DNA of 26,720 bases from CAYXRK01 sp964467615 (GCA_964467615.1 CAYXRK010000051.1:1-26720); one strand, 5' to 3'. Counted from the first letter of the stretch, positions 1-7,867 are shown. Notes: generated by a model from the sequence alone, not told the origin. Numbers and translations: made by a program.

Positions 1-1560
1 GGTCTTGATCTGGCGGGCGACGTCCCAGAATACGGATTCGTGGCGCGAAAGTTTGGGCATCCCTTGGGGGCCAGCGCGGTAGATGATGTAACCCTTGGCC
101 AGGATTGCCTCGAGCAGCTCTTCGTAACACGCCGAGGCCTGCTCCGCCTCGCCGGGGACGGACTTGTCGAACGCCAGGTTGAAGATGGCGACGAGGCTGC
201 GTTCGGTGAGCATCACGAAGCTCACGTTCATATCGAAGCCGTGTCGCTCGTGAATGGGGCCCGCGATGTCGAGAAGTTCGGTTGTTTGTGCGCCGATCGC
301 GGGCATCACGGGCGAAATCCAGTACATGCCGCATCCGGCATCGAGCGGATCGCATGGCCCTTCCGGTGGTTTGCGCAATCGCCATTGCGCGCCGAGCAGC
401 GGGATCTCTGTCGGAATGCCCTTCAGCAGATCAAAGTTCGGCCGCACAATCCGTAAGCGGCCCCCCGCAACCGTCGCAATACCGAACCGATTTAGAAATG
501 CGACGGCCCGTTCCGTCAAATCCAATTTGCGATCGGTCAAGAACTTTACGGTTGCCAGCCCGGACATCGCTTTGCGCAACGCGCGGCGCGAGGCACGTAC
601 ATGCGCCGCAGTGCCCGAAATGCTCCCCGACGCTTGCCAGGCCTGCGCCCCACGCGCGTAGGCAATTCGCGCGCGGACCTCGGGCGGCATGGGCGCTCGG
701 CCGCCGGTCTCGTCCCAGGGATATCGCCCCGTTCCGGCGAGCACGCGCAGGTCATTTCCGATGTGGATCGCCGTTTGGAGGATGCCGCCGATCCGAAGCG
801 GCCGCAGCCGATCGATCACGGCCTCGATGTCTTCGCGGCGCGGCACTTGGAAATAAAAGAAGTTGAACGCTTCCGGTTCGGGTTGGAGCCAGAGGCCGAT
901 CTTCGTGATGATTCCAAAGTTCGATTGGCAGAACAGCCCATCGAGGTACGGCCCCACGCCGTAGGGGTAGACGCGTGTGGCGCGCGCATTTGGAAAATGT
1001 CCGAACCCCGTCTGCAACACGCGGCCATCCGCGAGCACGATTTCCATGCCGCAGCAGGTCAGGAAGTGATCGCCGTAGCGCGTGTGGCCGAACCCGCGAT
1101 CGACGGTGTTGCCCACCAAGCTGGATTCCGGACCGGCCGCCGTGGAGTCCATCCACAGGCCCGTCTTGTTCTCGCTCAAGTATCGGTCCAGTTGCCCCTG
1201 CGACACGCCCGGCCCAATCACGCAATACGCCAGCGTCGTGTTCACTTCCTCGATGCGGTCCATCCTGCTGAGGTCGACTATCGCGGCGTCGGCGGTCGGG
1301 GCCGTCGCGTCGCCGTAGCCCCAATTTTTTCCGCGCGAGATGGGATACACCACGACGCCGTACTCCGACGCCACGCGCACGATCGCCTGCACGTCTTCCG
1401 TCGATTCGGGGTAGAGAATGCAGCATGGCTTCGGCGCGTCGGCCTGCGTCGTCCGGGCGTAGCGCGCAACAGTCGCGTCGTCGTCCGCGATCTTGCTATC
1501 GCCAAGCCGTCCGCGCCATGCTGCTCGCGCGCGCGTTGAAGATTCAGAAGAAGTGGCCAT
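1..1560 (-). CDS. FAD-linked oxidase, vanillyl-alcohol oxidase / 4-cresol dehydrogenase type (3' end cut by window)
   Basis: I translated this by hand from an ATG at 1560; the frame stays open to base 1, giving 520 codons without a stop. The N-terminal half is a PCMH-type FAD-binding domain: RGKNWGYG near residues 77-84, then a VGNTVDRGFGHTRYGDH stretch, then GLFCQSNFGIITKIGLWL, which is characteristic of the VAO/4-cresol dehydrogenase family. The C-terminal half carries the cap-domain strand GMYWISPVMP. The last visible residues (VFWDVARQIK) are where the family has its final helix, so only about 20-40 residues are missing. Such enzymes oxidise para-substituted phenols or other alcohols with FAD. 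The substrate here is unknown. By hand alignment, the cap-domain His that binds FAD covalently in vanillyl-alcohol oxidase appears to be Ala. The gene is divergent from the PhyH gene, with 73 bp between starts. Confidence 0.88.
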   Translation of the reverse strand, partial: MATSSESSTRARAAWRGRLGDSKIADDDATVARYARTTQADAPKPCCILYPESTEDVQAIVRVASEYGVVVYPISRGKNWGYGDATAPTADAAIVDLSRMDRIEEVNTTLAYCVIGPGVSQGQLDRYLSENKTGLWMDSTAAGPESSLVGNTVDRGFGHTRYGDHFLTCCGMEIVLADGRVLQTGFGHFPNARATRVYPYGVGPYLDGLFCQSNFGIITKIGLWLQPEPEAFNFFYFQVPRREDIEAVIDRLRPLRIGGILQTAIHIGNDLRVLAGTGRYPWDETGGRAPMPPEVRARIAYARGAQAWQASGSISGTAAHVRASRRALRKAMSGLATVKFLTDRKLDLTERAVAFLNRFGIATVAGGRLRIVRPNFDLLKGIPTEIPLLGAQWRLRKPPEGPCDPLDAGCGMYWISPVMPAIGAQTTELLDIAGPIHERHGFDMNVSFVMLTERSLVAIFNLAFDKSVPGEAEQASACYEELLEAILAKGYIIYRAGPQGMPKLSRHESVFWDVARQIKT

Positions 1561-1633
1561 AGGGTCCCGTCCGCGACCACATAGTAACCGAGCGGGCGAA
1601 CGCCTATCACCAGCGTTAACCGAGGTGCGAACC

Positions 1634-2422
1634 ATGCTGACCGCGAAACAACTCGATGCCTACAACGCCGACGGCTTCCTTATCATCCGATCACTTTGGT
1701 CACCGGAAGAAATGGACGCCATAAAATCTGCCGCGGGCGCGAACGGCGGCGGCGAGGTGCGCTCCGTCTCGCGCGACGACGGTGAAGGCGGCACGACGCG
1801 CCTCTCGATTTGGAAAGACGCCGGCGGCGAGGACGCGCTGAGCCTCGTCGCGAGGTCCGCCCGCATGGTCGAAGCCGCGCGGCAGTGTGTCGGCGAAGAG
1901 GTCTACCACTGGCACACGAAAGTCATCATGAAAGAGGTCCGCACGGGCGGCGCGTGGGCCTGGCACCAAGACTACGGCTACTGGTACAACGACAGCGTCC
2001 TCTATCCGCGCCTGATCAGTTGTTCCATCGCAATCGATCCCGCGACCCGCGAAAACGGGTGCATGCAGGTCCTTCGCGGCTCGCACGCGATTGGCCGGAT
2101 CGACCACGCGAAATCCGGCGATCATCAAGGCGCGGACATGGCGCGGGTCGACGCCGCGATCGAGCGCCACGAGCTCGTCTACTGTGAGATGGAGCCCGGC
2201 GACGCCCTACTCTTCCACTGCAATCTGCTCCACCGCTCCGACCAAAACCGTTCCGACAATCCGCGCTACGCGCTCATCTGTTGTTACAACGCCGCTTCGA
2301 ACAGCCCCTTCGGCGAAACGTGGCAACCTTCCTACGCGAAGATCGACGTCGTTCCCGACGACGCCTTTTCCCGCCTCGCGAAAAGCGGCGGGGCGAGAGA
2401 GCACGAGTTTCTCTCTCGCTAG
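1634..2422 (+). CDS. Phytanoyl-CoA dioxygenase (PhyH) family Fe(II)/2-oxoglutarate oxygenase
   Basis: This is a 262-residue protein. The ATG at 1634 is chosen because the protein then opens with the usual PhyH N-terminus (a helix followed by DGFLIIRSLW). The open frame extends further upstream, but only over sequence antisense to the FAD oxidase. The iron facial triad is visible as H111-x-D113 in AWHQDYGYW and a distal His (H200) in FHCNLLHRSDQN. R211 in NPRYAL is the likely 2-oxoglutarate-binding Arg. PhyH enzymes hydroxylate varied small molecules, and the substrate cannot be read from sequence. The stop codon lies inside an inverted repeat (2394-2418) that starts a repeat-bounded element. 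A partner role with the neighbouring FAD oxidase is possible but unproven. Confidence 0.9.
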   Translation: MLTAKQLDAYNADGFLIIRSLWSPEEMDAIKSAAGANGGGEVRSVSRDDGEGGTTRLSIWKDAGGEDALSLVARSARMVEAARQCVGEEVYHWHTKVIMKEVRTGGAWAWHQDYGYWYNDSVLYPRLISCSIAIDPATRENGCMQVLRGSHAIGRIDHAKSGDHQGADMARVDAAIERHELVYCEMEPGDALLFHCNLLHRSDQNRSDNPRYALICCYNAASNSPFGETWQPSYAKIDVVPDDAFSRLAKSGGAREHEFLSR

Positions 2423-2589
2423 TGCTTTGTTGGAATGCATCATTCTTTCGCCCCGATGGGGCTGGTGGTGGGTTGGGTATGCCCGAGACTTGGCGCTCAC
2501 GCGCCAAGCTACAATGCTTTCGCGCCTATGGCGCTTAGAGTTCCAACAGATCGGCGCGGTCGAGAGAGCACGAATTTCTCTCGCGATAG
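2394..2589. repeat. MITE-like palindromic element inside 29-bp direct repeats
   Basis: Bases 2394-2422 and 2561-2589 are direct repeats matching at 26 of 29 positions. Each copy contains its own inverted repeat (CGAGAGAG with CTCTCTCG in the left copy, CGAGAG with CTCTCG in the right). Between them, TGTTGGAA (2428-2435) and TTCCAACA (2541-2548) are perfect 8-bp inverted ends of a 121-bp core. The core holds three hairpins: GCCCC/GGGGC (2450-2462), an 8-bp stem CTTGGCGC/GCGCCAAG (2489-2508) and GCGCC/GGCGC (2522-2534). No ORF is supported in it. The left repeat includes the last codons of the PhyH gene and the right one ends just before the thioesterase stop codon. Confidence 0.75.
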
Positions 2590-2594
2590 GCTGT

Positions 2595-3110
2595 CTACGC
2601 GGAAGTCTTGAGCTGCTGCGGTCCGATCGCCCCGCTTACTGGCGCATCCCAATCGAGCGCATTCGATAACGCAACAAGCGCGTCAATACGTTCGGCAAAC
2701 TCAGCCGGCCACGGCGCGGTCCGCCGGATCGACAGATCCGCGTACGACACCAGCACTTCCGAGGTCGACGCAAGGCGCTGCCGCGTCTCGTTGAACATGA
2801 AGTACATCACGTGTATCCGCCGCTCCGAGCGCCCCAGCACGCGCGCCCGGACGGACACCGTGTCGCCCTCGAGCACCTCCGCGATGTAGTCGATAATCTG
2901 GCGCAACACGAAGTTACCGGCCTTCTTCTCCTTGATGTACCGCTCGGACATCCCCATCGCGCCGAAGATGCCCATCGCGCCGCCGCCGTAAATCTCGAAG
3001 TAGTAGCGCACGTTCATGTGGCCGAGCAGGTCGATGTATGCGGGCGGAATCGTCACGAGGTAGTATTCGGGCAGCGCGGCAATCTGTTCGATGGGTACAG
3101 CGATGGGCAT
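2595..3110 (-). CDS. Acyl-CoA thioesterase-like hotdog protein (4HBT family)
   Basis: This 171-residue protein is the usual length for a single hotdog domain. Near the N-terminus it has the 4HBT-type active-site signature D27-LLGHMN (H31, N33) followed by YYFEIY, as in 4-hydroxybenzoyl-CoA thioesterases. The central helix is followed by strands such as IHVMYFMFNE, also typical of the fold. Family members hydrolyse acyl- or aryl-CoA thioesters in the cytoplasm. The start at 3110 has an AAGGA ribosome-binding site about 8 nt upstream on the minus strand. The gene is tail-to-tail with the PhyH gene across the repeat element and divergent from the MOSC gene. The substrate is unknown, and a link to degradation of aromatics through the nearby FAD oxidase is only a guess. 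Confidence 0.8.
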   Translation of the reverse strand: MPIAVPIEQIAALPEYYLVTIPPAYIDLLGHMNVRYYFEIYGGGAMGIFGAMGMSERYIKEKKAGNFVLRQIIDYIAEVLEGDTVSVRARVLGRSERRIHVMYFMFNETRQRLASTSEVLVSYADLSIRRTAPWPAEFAERIDALVALSNALDWDAPVSGAIGPQQLKTSA

Positions 3111-3120
3111 GAAACGGTCC

Positions 3121-3148
3121 TTGAGTAGTTACTGAAAAGCGCGATAGT
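3121..3148 (+). promoter_or_regulatory. Possible sigma-70 promoter for the MOSC gene
   Basis: TTGAGT (3121-3126) and GATAGT (3143-3148) are separated by 16 nt in the 70-bp divergent spacer, about 30 nt upstream of the ATG at 3181. Both hexamers are imperfect, so this is a weak prediction. Confidence 0.3.
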
Positions 3149-3180
3149 GTAGCGGACGACCAAGGTAGAAACACCCGCCG

Positions 3181-3858
3181 ATGAAATTGGTTTCGATTCA
3201 AGTGGGCCGCCCCCGCCTCGTGATGATGGCCGGACAGTCTCACAGCACCGCGATTTTCAAGGCCCCAGTTGAAGGTCCCGTCATGGCCCGCCGCCACAAC
3301 CTCGACGGTGATCGCCAAGCCAACCTCGAAGTCCACGGCGGCGAACACAACGCCGTCTATGCCTATCCGTCCGAGCATTACCCGTCGTGGAAGTCCGAAA
3401 CCGGGCGCGATGACCTCGTCCACGGGCAATTCGGCGAGAATTTCACCACGGAAGGCTTGACCGAAAAGGACGTCTGCATCGGCGACCGCCTCCAAATCGG
3501 AGAAGCAGTCTTCGAAGTCTCCCAGCCCCGCATCCCCTGCGCAAATCTCGCCCTGCGCATGCAAGACCAGACCTTCCCAAAGCGCTTCCTCAAAAGCCAA
3601 CGTAGTGGCTATTACCTGCGCGTCATCGAAGAAGGCGAAGTGCGCGCCGGAGACGCCATCGAGTGGGTCGCGCGCGATCCCGCCGGCCTCTCAGTACACG
3701 CTATCCACACGCTCGCGTTCTTCGACCGCGGCAACGCCCAGGGAATCGAGCGCGCGCTGTCGATTTCGACGCTCGCCCCCGAATGGCGCCGCATGTTCGC
3801 CAAGCTGCGGGACTCGGCAGTCGAAGGACATGACGCGCCGGTTGAACCCAACGCGTAA
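3181..3858 (+). CDS. MOSC domain protein, YiiM-like
   Basis: This 225-residue protein has the size and motif order of the YiiM-type MOSC family. It shows VHGGEHNAVYAYPSEHY (residues 51-67), FGENFTTEGL (84-93), GDRLQIGEAVFEV, and PRIPCANLALRM with the conserved C120. The C-terminal part ends in a small helical region. MOSC domains bind or transfer sulfur through the conserved Cys and are found in molybdenum-cofactor sulfurases. YiiM-type proteins are linked to reduction of N-hydroxylated compounds such as 6-N-hydroxylaminopurine. No molybdenum-cofactor genes are visible nearby. The gene is followed after 57 bp by the DUF1080 gene on the same strand. Confidence 0.88.
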   Translation: MKLVSIQVGRPRLVMMAGQSHSTAIFKAPVEGPVMARRHNLDGDRQANLEVHGGEHNAVYAYPSEHYPSWKSETGRDDLVHGQFGENFTTEGLTEKDVCIGDRLQIGEAVFEVSQPRIPCANLALRMQDQTFPKRFLKSQRSGYYLRVIEEGEVRAGDAIEWVARDPAGLSVHAIHTLAFFDRGNAQGIERALSISTLAPEWRRMFAKLRDSAVEGHDAPVEPNA

Positions 3859-3903
3859 GCGTCTCATAATCCCCGGTTCCCCACGATTTCGACCACCTGA
3901 TAC

Positions 3904-3909
3904 AAGGAG
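3904..3909 (+). promoter_or_regulatory. Ribosome-binding site deciding the DUF1080 gene start
   Basis: AAGGAG at 3904-3909 abuts an ATG at 3910 and lies 6 nt before a second in-frame ATG at 3916. Only the second has workable spacing, so 3916 is taken as the start. Confidence 0.65.
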
Positions 3910-3915
3910 ATGACC

Positions 3916-4998
3916 ATGCGCAAGGCCCTCATTCTATTGGCGCTCGCCCCCGTGTTCGCGGCGGCGCAGGAAGAAGGACACTGGATTAACCTGTTCGACG
4001 GCGAAACCACCTACGGCTTCTCCCAACTCGGCGATGTGCCCTGGGCCGTTGAAAGCGGCGCGCTCGTCGGCGCGAACGGTTCGGGTGGAATGCTAGCAAC
4101 GACATCGCAATTCACCAACTTCGAACTCACCGCGAAAATTCGCCTCAAGGCCGAATGCACCAGCGGCCTCGTTGTCCGTTCGCCCCTCTCGGGCCACCCG
4201 ACTGAAAACGGCGCGGCCGTAATCTGGCTTACGGAAGCGAAGGATTCCAAATCCCCGTGGCATGACATTACCGTCCGCGCCGCCGGTAATAAACTCGAAG
4301 CGACCCTCGACGGCAAGAAAGTTGACGGCTTCGCAAGCTCGAACGCCAAGGGTTACATCGGCGTGCTCTACCACCATAACGGCGACGCGAAAGTCGAAGT
4401 CTCCGAAATGAAACTCCGGCCCCTCGGCCTTTCGCCGATCTTCGACGGCAAATCGCTGACGAACTGGAACATCCTTCCCGATCACAAATCGGTGTTCACG
4501 GTTGTGGACGGCGCGATCAACATCAAAAACGGCAATGGCCAGATCGAGACGAGCGCGCTGTACAAAGATTTCTTGATGCAAACCGACATCTTCTCCAACG
4601 GCGAACACCTCAACAGCGGCGTGTTTTTCCGCGGGCCCGTCGGAGTGTTCTGGAAGGGCTACGAATCCCAAGTCCGCAACCAATGGATCGGCGACGACCG
4701 CACCAAGCCCGTCGATTTCGGCACGGGCGGCAACTACGGTAATCTCCCCGCCCGCAAGGTCGTATCGAGCGACAAGGAATGGTTCCAGAAAACAATCGTC
4801 TGCGACGGCAACCACATGGCGACGTGGATCAACGGCTACCTCGCCAGCGACTTCCTCGACACCCGCCCCGTCAACAAGCAAGACAACGCGAAGGAAGGCT
4901 ACGTCACCGGCCCCGGCACCATGCACCTCCAAGGCCACGACCCGACAACCGACCTGAGCTACAAGAACATTGGCGTGCAGGTGTATCCTGCGGACTGA
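3916..4998 (+). CDS. Secreted two-domain DUF1080 (3-keto-disaccharide hydrolase-type) protein
   Basis: This 360-residue protein starts with a Sec signal peptide (MRKALILLALAPVFAAAQ) with likely cleavage after AAA or AQ. Two tandem DUF1080/PF06439 concanavalin-like domains follow: the first opens with HWINLFDGETTYGF, the second with SPIFDGKSLTNWN near residue 175. The second is the more canonical, with FFRGPVGVFWKGYESQV, the GTGGNYGNLPAR loop, and a strand ending in DLSYKNIGVQ. DUF1080 proteins are expanded in Planctomycetota, Verrucomicrobiota and relatives. Some act on 3-keto-glycosides, while others only bind carbohydrate. Location should be periplasmic or extracellular. Exact activity cannot be assigned here. 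Confidence 0.88.
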   Translation: MRKALILLALAPVFAAAQEEGHWINLFDGETTYGFSQLGDVPWAVESGALVGANGSGGMLATTSQFTNFELTAKIRLKAECTSGLVVRSPLSGHPTENGAAVIWLTEAKDSKSPWHDITVRAAGNKLEATLDGKKVDGFASSNAKGYIGVLYHHNGDAKVEVSEMKLRPLGLSPIFDGKSLTNWNILPDHKSVFTVVDGAINIKNGNGQIETSALYKDFLMQTDIFSNGEHLNSGVFFRGPVGVFWKGYESQVRNQWIGDDRTKPVDFGTGGNYGNLPARKVVSSDKEWFQKTIVCDGNHMATWINGYLASDFLDTRPVNKQDNAKEGYVTGPGTMHLQGHDPTTDLSYKNIGVQVYPAD

Positions 4999-5033
4999 TA
5001 CCGCACGCGTTGCCAGACCGAGGACGTTCGCCC

Positions 5034-5222
5034 TTGTCAACCGGACCCGATATCAAGCACGTCGCGCACGAACTGATCGACAGAGTGAGCGATGAGCGGG
5101 TCAGAGCGCTCGTCGATCTGTTGGACGAAGAGTTCTTTTCCGACGAAGAGATCAGCGAGCTGACGGCGCTGCGCGATTCGAACGATTGGGTGAATTGGCG
5201 AGACGTTCGCCGTGACGTATGA
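5034..5222 (+). CDS. Small 62-residue protein of unknown function
   Basis: The start is probably TTG at 5034, with a GAGGA box at 5020-5024. The product is short and acidic, with a helical segment (ELIDRVSDERVRALVDLLDE) and a conserved-looking tail (TALRDSNDWVNWRDVRRDV). The even mix of charged and hydrophobic residues looks like real coding sequence, unlike the upstream part of the same open frame, which is a shadow of the DUF1080 gene. Size and charge are compatible with a small regulator or antitoxin-like protein, but no toxin gene is adjacent and I do not recognise the family. It is convergent with the Rieske gene. Confidence 0.5.
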   Translation: MSTGPDIKHVAHELIDRVSDERVRALVDLLDEEFFSDEEISELTALRDSNDWVNWRDVRRDV

Positions 5223-5275
5223 GGAAGTGCTAACCCGAAGATCAGAAACTGATTCACATCATCAAAATCGGGCCA

Positions 5276-5288
5276 CGGAGTCTCTCCG
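5276..5288. terminator. Possible weak bidirectional stem-loop between convergent genes
   Basis: CGGAG-TCT-CTCCG forms a 5-bp stem in the 78-bp spacer between the 62-residue gene and the Rieske gene. There is a short T run about 9 nt further on the plus strand (CTTTT). The stem is short, so a terminator role is uncertain. Confidence 0.25.
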
Positions 5289-5300
5289 GGGTCCGAACTT

Positions 5301-5678
5301 TTAGTTGCCGGGCGCGCGAAACTCAATCTCCGGCATCTCTGATTCGACCGTCGTTGCAGTTGTATCCACCGGTTGCATCGAAACCCAAATCTCCTCCCCC
5401 CGCAACTCGAGCGCGTGACGCCGCAGCGGCGTCGAGTTGTTCGTCAGGCACTCCCCCGTGCGGATGTTGTAACGCCAACCATGCCGCGAACACGTCACGA
5501 AGTCGCCGCTGAAGTGGCCTGTCGTCAGGTCCGCGTTGTTGTGCTTACACATGATCTCCGTCGCGTAAAACGAACCGTCCGGCTCCCGAACAATTCCGAT
5601 GTACTTACCCAGAATCCGAAAAGACTTCACCCGCAGATTCTGGAAATCGACGGTGTTGGCGACGCGAACAAATTGCAT
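5301..5678 (-). CDS. Rieske [2Fe-2S] ferredoxin-like protein
   Basis: This 125-residue protein reads from the ATG at 5678. The open frame extends to 5837, but that start would overlap the promoter and leader of the divergent lipocalin gene, and the extra 53 residues look unlike a Rieske N-terminus. The cluster ligands are clear: C44-x-H46 in MCKHNN and C63-x2-H66 in TCSRHGW, spaced as in single-domain Rieske ferredoxins. The surrounding strands (YIGIVREPDGSFYA, WRYNIRTGECL) fit the fold. Such proteins pass electrons to oxygenases or serve as small redox partners. No terminal oxygenase is adjacent, so its partner is unknown. Confidence 0.88.
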   Translation of the reverse strand: MQFVRVANTVDFQNLRVKSFRILGKYIGIVREPDGSFYATEIMCKHNNADLTTGHFSGDFVTCSRHGWRYNIRTGECLTNNSTPLRRHALELRGEEIWVSMQPVDTTATTVESEMPEIEFRAPGN

Positions 5679-5763
5679 GGACCATCTCGAATCGTAAGAA
5701 GGGACTCCAATTGTACCGAATTGTTTGCGAGCGAGTGCCCGCCGGATATGTGGCGGAATGGGT

Positions 5764-5796
5764 TTGACGGTCTGGTCAAAGTGCCGCGTGTATACT
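5764..5796 (+). promoter_or_regulatory. Possible promoter upstream of lipocalin gene
   Basis: TATACT at 5791-5796 is a good -10 element 34 nt before the ATG at 5830. The best -35-like hexamer, TTGACG (5764-5769), is 21 nt away, which is longer than usual. The -10 element is the more reliable part. Confidence 0.3.
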
Positions 5797-5829
5797 AGCG
5801 AGTTTGACTCCACTTTGGAGGGTGAGACT

Positions 5830-6501
5830 ATGTTCATCTCCCAACTGATCCGGACTGGTGCGTTTGGGTTGGTCGTCGCCGGTTTTCTCGCAACGTCGTG
5901 GGCGGACAGCGGCGACGAACGAAATCAGGATCGGTTCCTTTTCGACAAAAACGTGCTCATCGACAAGGATGTGCAGGCGCCGTCAGTTCGCCCCAAGTTC
6001 GACAGCGACGATTTTCGCCGCGAGACGCTTCAACTGAGAAAGCCCGAGCTATTCGCCGCGGACAGCGTGACGGCGAAGTTCGTTGGGCATTGGAAGTTGG
6101 TGTCCTACGAGATACGGCGCGACGATGGCACGACGACGGAATGGCCCATGGTGGGACGGCTCTATTACGACGCCGGCGGGAACATGGCCGCGCAACTCAT
6201 GCCGCTCTCGGACGAACCGGAAACGCCGAACCGGCGTTACTTCGCGTACTTCGGGACCTATGAGATCGACGTTGTGAAGGGGACGGTGACGCACCATGTC
6301 GAGGCGTCGGTAACGGCCTCCTGGGTCGGCACGGATCTCGTGCGGGCTTATTCCTTCGATGGAGACCAGTTGCGCCTCTCGTTGCCGAACGGCAGCGGCG
6401 ACACGACAAACACACTCACGTGGATCCGGGCCGACGCGCGAGACGGCGCAACCGGCGAACGGGTGCGACCATTCGTGTATGACGTGGGCGTCGAAGAATA
6501 A
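5830..6501 (+). CDS. Secreted lipocalin-like domain protein (Lipocalin_5 type)
   Basis: This 223-residue protein starts at ATG 5830 behind a strong GGAGG (5816-5820). A signal peptide runs to about ATSWA-DS (residue 26). After a 50-residue linker, the lipocalin-like domain begins at FVGHWKLVSYEIRRDDG. It continues with GRLYYDAGGNMAAQLM, RYFAYFGTYEID, VTHHVEAS and GDQLRLSLPNG, the strand order typical of the PF13924-like family, whose members carry the GxW-KLVSYE and HHVE signatures. These domains are presumed to bind small hydrophobic ligands, and no ligand can be named. It precedes the M20 peptidase gene on the same strand after 82 bp. Confidence 0.8.
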   Translation: MFISQLIRTGAFGLVVAGFLATSWADSGDERNQDRFLFDKNVLIDKDVQAPSVRPKFDSDDFRRETLQLRKPELFAADSVTAKFVGHWKLVSYEIRRDDGTTTEWPMVGRLYYDAGGNMAAQLMPLSDEPETPNRRYFAYFGTYEIDVVKGTVTHHVEASVTASWVGTDLVRAYSFDGDQLRLSLPNGSGDTTNTLTWIRADARDGATGERVRPFVYDVGVEE

Positions 6502-6583
6502 ACGCCCCGCCCGAAACATCGCGCCAATTTCGCGCGTCTAATCTACGATTGAAACATACGCCTTATCGGAGGAGTGAACCGCT

Positions 6584-7867
6584 ATGCGACGACCAAATGC
6601 TTGGGTGGCCATTGTGACACTAATAGCGCTAGCGGCACCGTCCCTAGCGCTCGAGTCGCCAGCGGTGCCTGACGCCGTGCTCAGCAAAATCATTGCGAAA
6701 ACCGACGAGATTTATCCGAAACTCGTCGAGATTCGCCGCCAATTGCACATGCATCCCGAGCTTTCGGGCCAGGAAAAGGAGACCTCGGCGTTGGTCGAGA
6801 AGCGTCTGCGCGAACTCGGCTATGAGGTGCGCGCAGGAGTGGGAGGCTACGGTGTTATTGGCGTGATGAAGGGCGCGAAGCCGGGGCCGGTTGTGGCTTA
6901 CCGCGCAGACATGGACGCCGTCGCTTCGCCGGTGATCGGCGACCAGCCGTACAAGTCGCAGGTACCCGGCGTGAAGCACGTCTGCGGCCACGATCTTCAC
7001 ACGGCCATCGGGCTGGGCATCGCCGAAGTGTATGCATCGTTGCGCGACACGTTTCCCGGGACGGTAAAGTTTCTCTTCCAACCCTCCGAAGAGAACGTGC
7101 AAGGCGCGAAGAAGATGATCGAGGACGGCGCGCTCGAGAATCCTCGGCCCGATGTGATTTACGGCGTGCATACGATGCCCAACGAGGTCGGCCTCATCGG
7201 GTCCGCTCCCGGGTTCGGGCTTGCCTCGCAACAGGCGTTCGAACTCACGTTCGAGGGCGAGAAGGACGCCGTCGCGGACGTGGCGGCCAAAGCCACGCAG
7301 GCGCTCAACACGGCGAGCACCGTGCCGTCAATCACCTCGCCGGCCGATCTGGAGAAAGTGCTCACGAGTTTGGGCCAGGGCCCGCCGTTAGGGAATTTCA
7401 TGTGGATCATGGCGAGGACGATGACCGAGGCCGACGGCATGAAAGTCATGGGGTCTGTGCGCGCTCCGAACGACGAGACGGATGCCCTCGCCAAGCTGCT
7501 GGTTGACGAAATCGCGCAAAAGTCGGCAGCGGGATCATCGGTCAAGGTCACCACAAAATTCGACGGGCCCTATTTGCCGGCCATGGTGAGCGATCCGGAG
7601 TTGACCAAGGCCGCGGAACCGATCATTAGAAAGGTTTTGGGCGAGGGGAGCATTCTGCCAATGACCTCAAGCGTGCCGTACTTCGGCGAGGACTTTTCGT
7701 ATTTCAATCGCGAAGTTCCTGGCGCGTTCTTCTTCGTCGGTGTCGCGAATGCCGCGAAGGGAATCAAGGCCTTCAACCACATGCCCGACTACGACGCGGA
7801 CGAAGAGGGTATACGCAATGCGACGAAGGCGATGTCGGCGGTCATCTACAGCGCGCTCGAGCGTTAG
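6584..7867 (+). CDS. Secreted M20-family (M20D-like) metallopeptidase / amidohydrolase
   Basis: This 427-residue protein has a signal peptide (cleavage near SLALES, residue 22-24) and a GGAGGAG ribosome-binding site before the ATG. All five expected metal ligands are visible: C134 and H136 in HVCGHDLHT, E169/E170 in FQPSEENVQG, H196 in YGVHTMPNEVG and H399 in AFNHMPDYD. The RADMDA motif (107-112) is also present. M20D enzymes hydrolyse N-acyl amino acids or peptide-like amides using two metal ions. The signal peptide places it outside the cytoplasm. Odd feature: the lid-domain G-x-G-G-H-A-x-x-P signature is missing; the equivalent stretch after LTFEGEK lacks any His. The enzyme may therefore be altered in mechanism or substrate. 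Confidence 0.88.
   Translation: MRRPNAWVAIVTLIALAAPSLALESPAVPDAVLSKIIAKTDEIYPKLVEIRRQLHMHPELSGQEKETSALVEKRLRELGYEVRAGVGGYGVIGVMKGAKPGPVVAYRADMDAVASPVIGDQPYKSQVPGVKHVCGHDLHTAIGLGIAEVYASLRDTFPGTVKFLFQPSEENVQGAKKMIEDGALENPRPDVIYGVHTMPNEVGLIGSAPGFGLASQQAFELTFEGEKDAVADVAAKATQALNTASTVPSITSPADLEKVLTSLGQGPPLGNFMWIMARTMTEADGMKVMGSVRAPNDETDALAKLLVDEIAQKSAAGSSVKVTTKFDGPYLPAMVSDPELTKAAEPIIRKVLGEGSILPMTSSVPYFGEDFSYFNREVPGAFFFVGVANAAKGIKAFNHMPDYDADEEGIRNATKAMSAVIYSALER

Noticed and set aside
601..1539. Long plus-strand open frame of 312 codons
   Set aside because: It is antisense to the FAD oxidase, whose minus-strand frame has clear family motifs; the translation has shadow-type Arg/Ala/His bias.
4093..5040. 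Minus-strand open frame of 315 codons
   Set aside because: It is the antisense shadow of the DUF1080 gene, rich in Val/Asp/Ala repeats with no recognisable domain.
5679..5837. N-terminal extension of the Rieske protein
   Set aside because: The extra 53 codons overlap the divergent lipocalin promoter region and do not look like a Rieske N-terminus.
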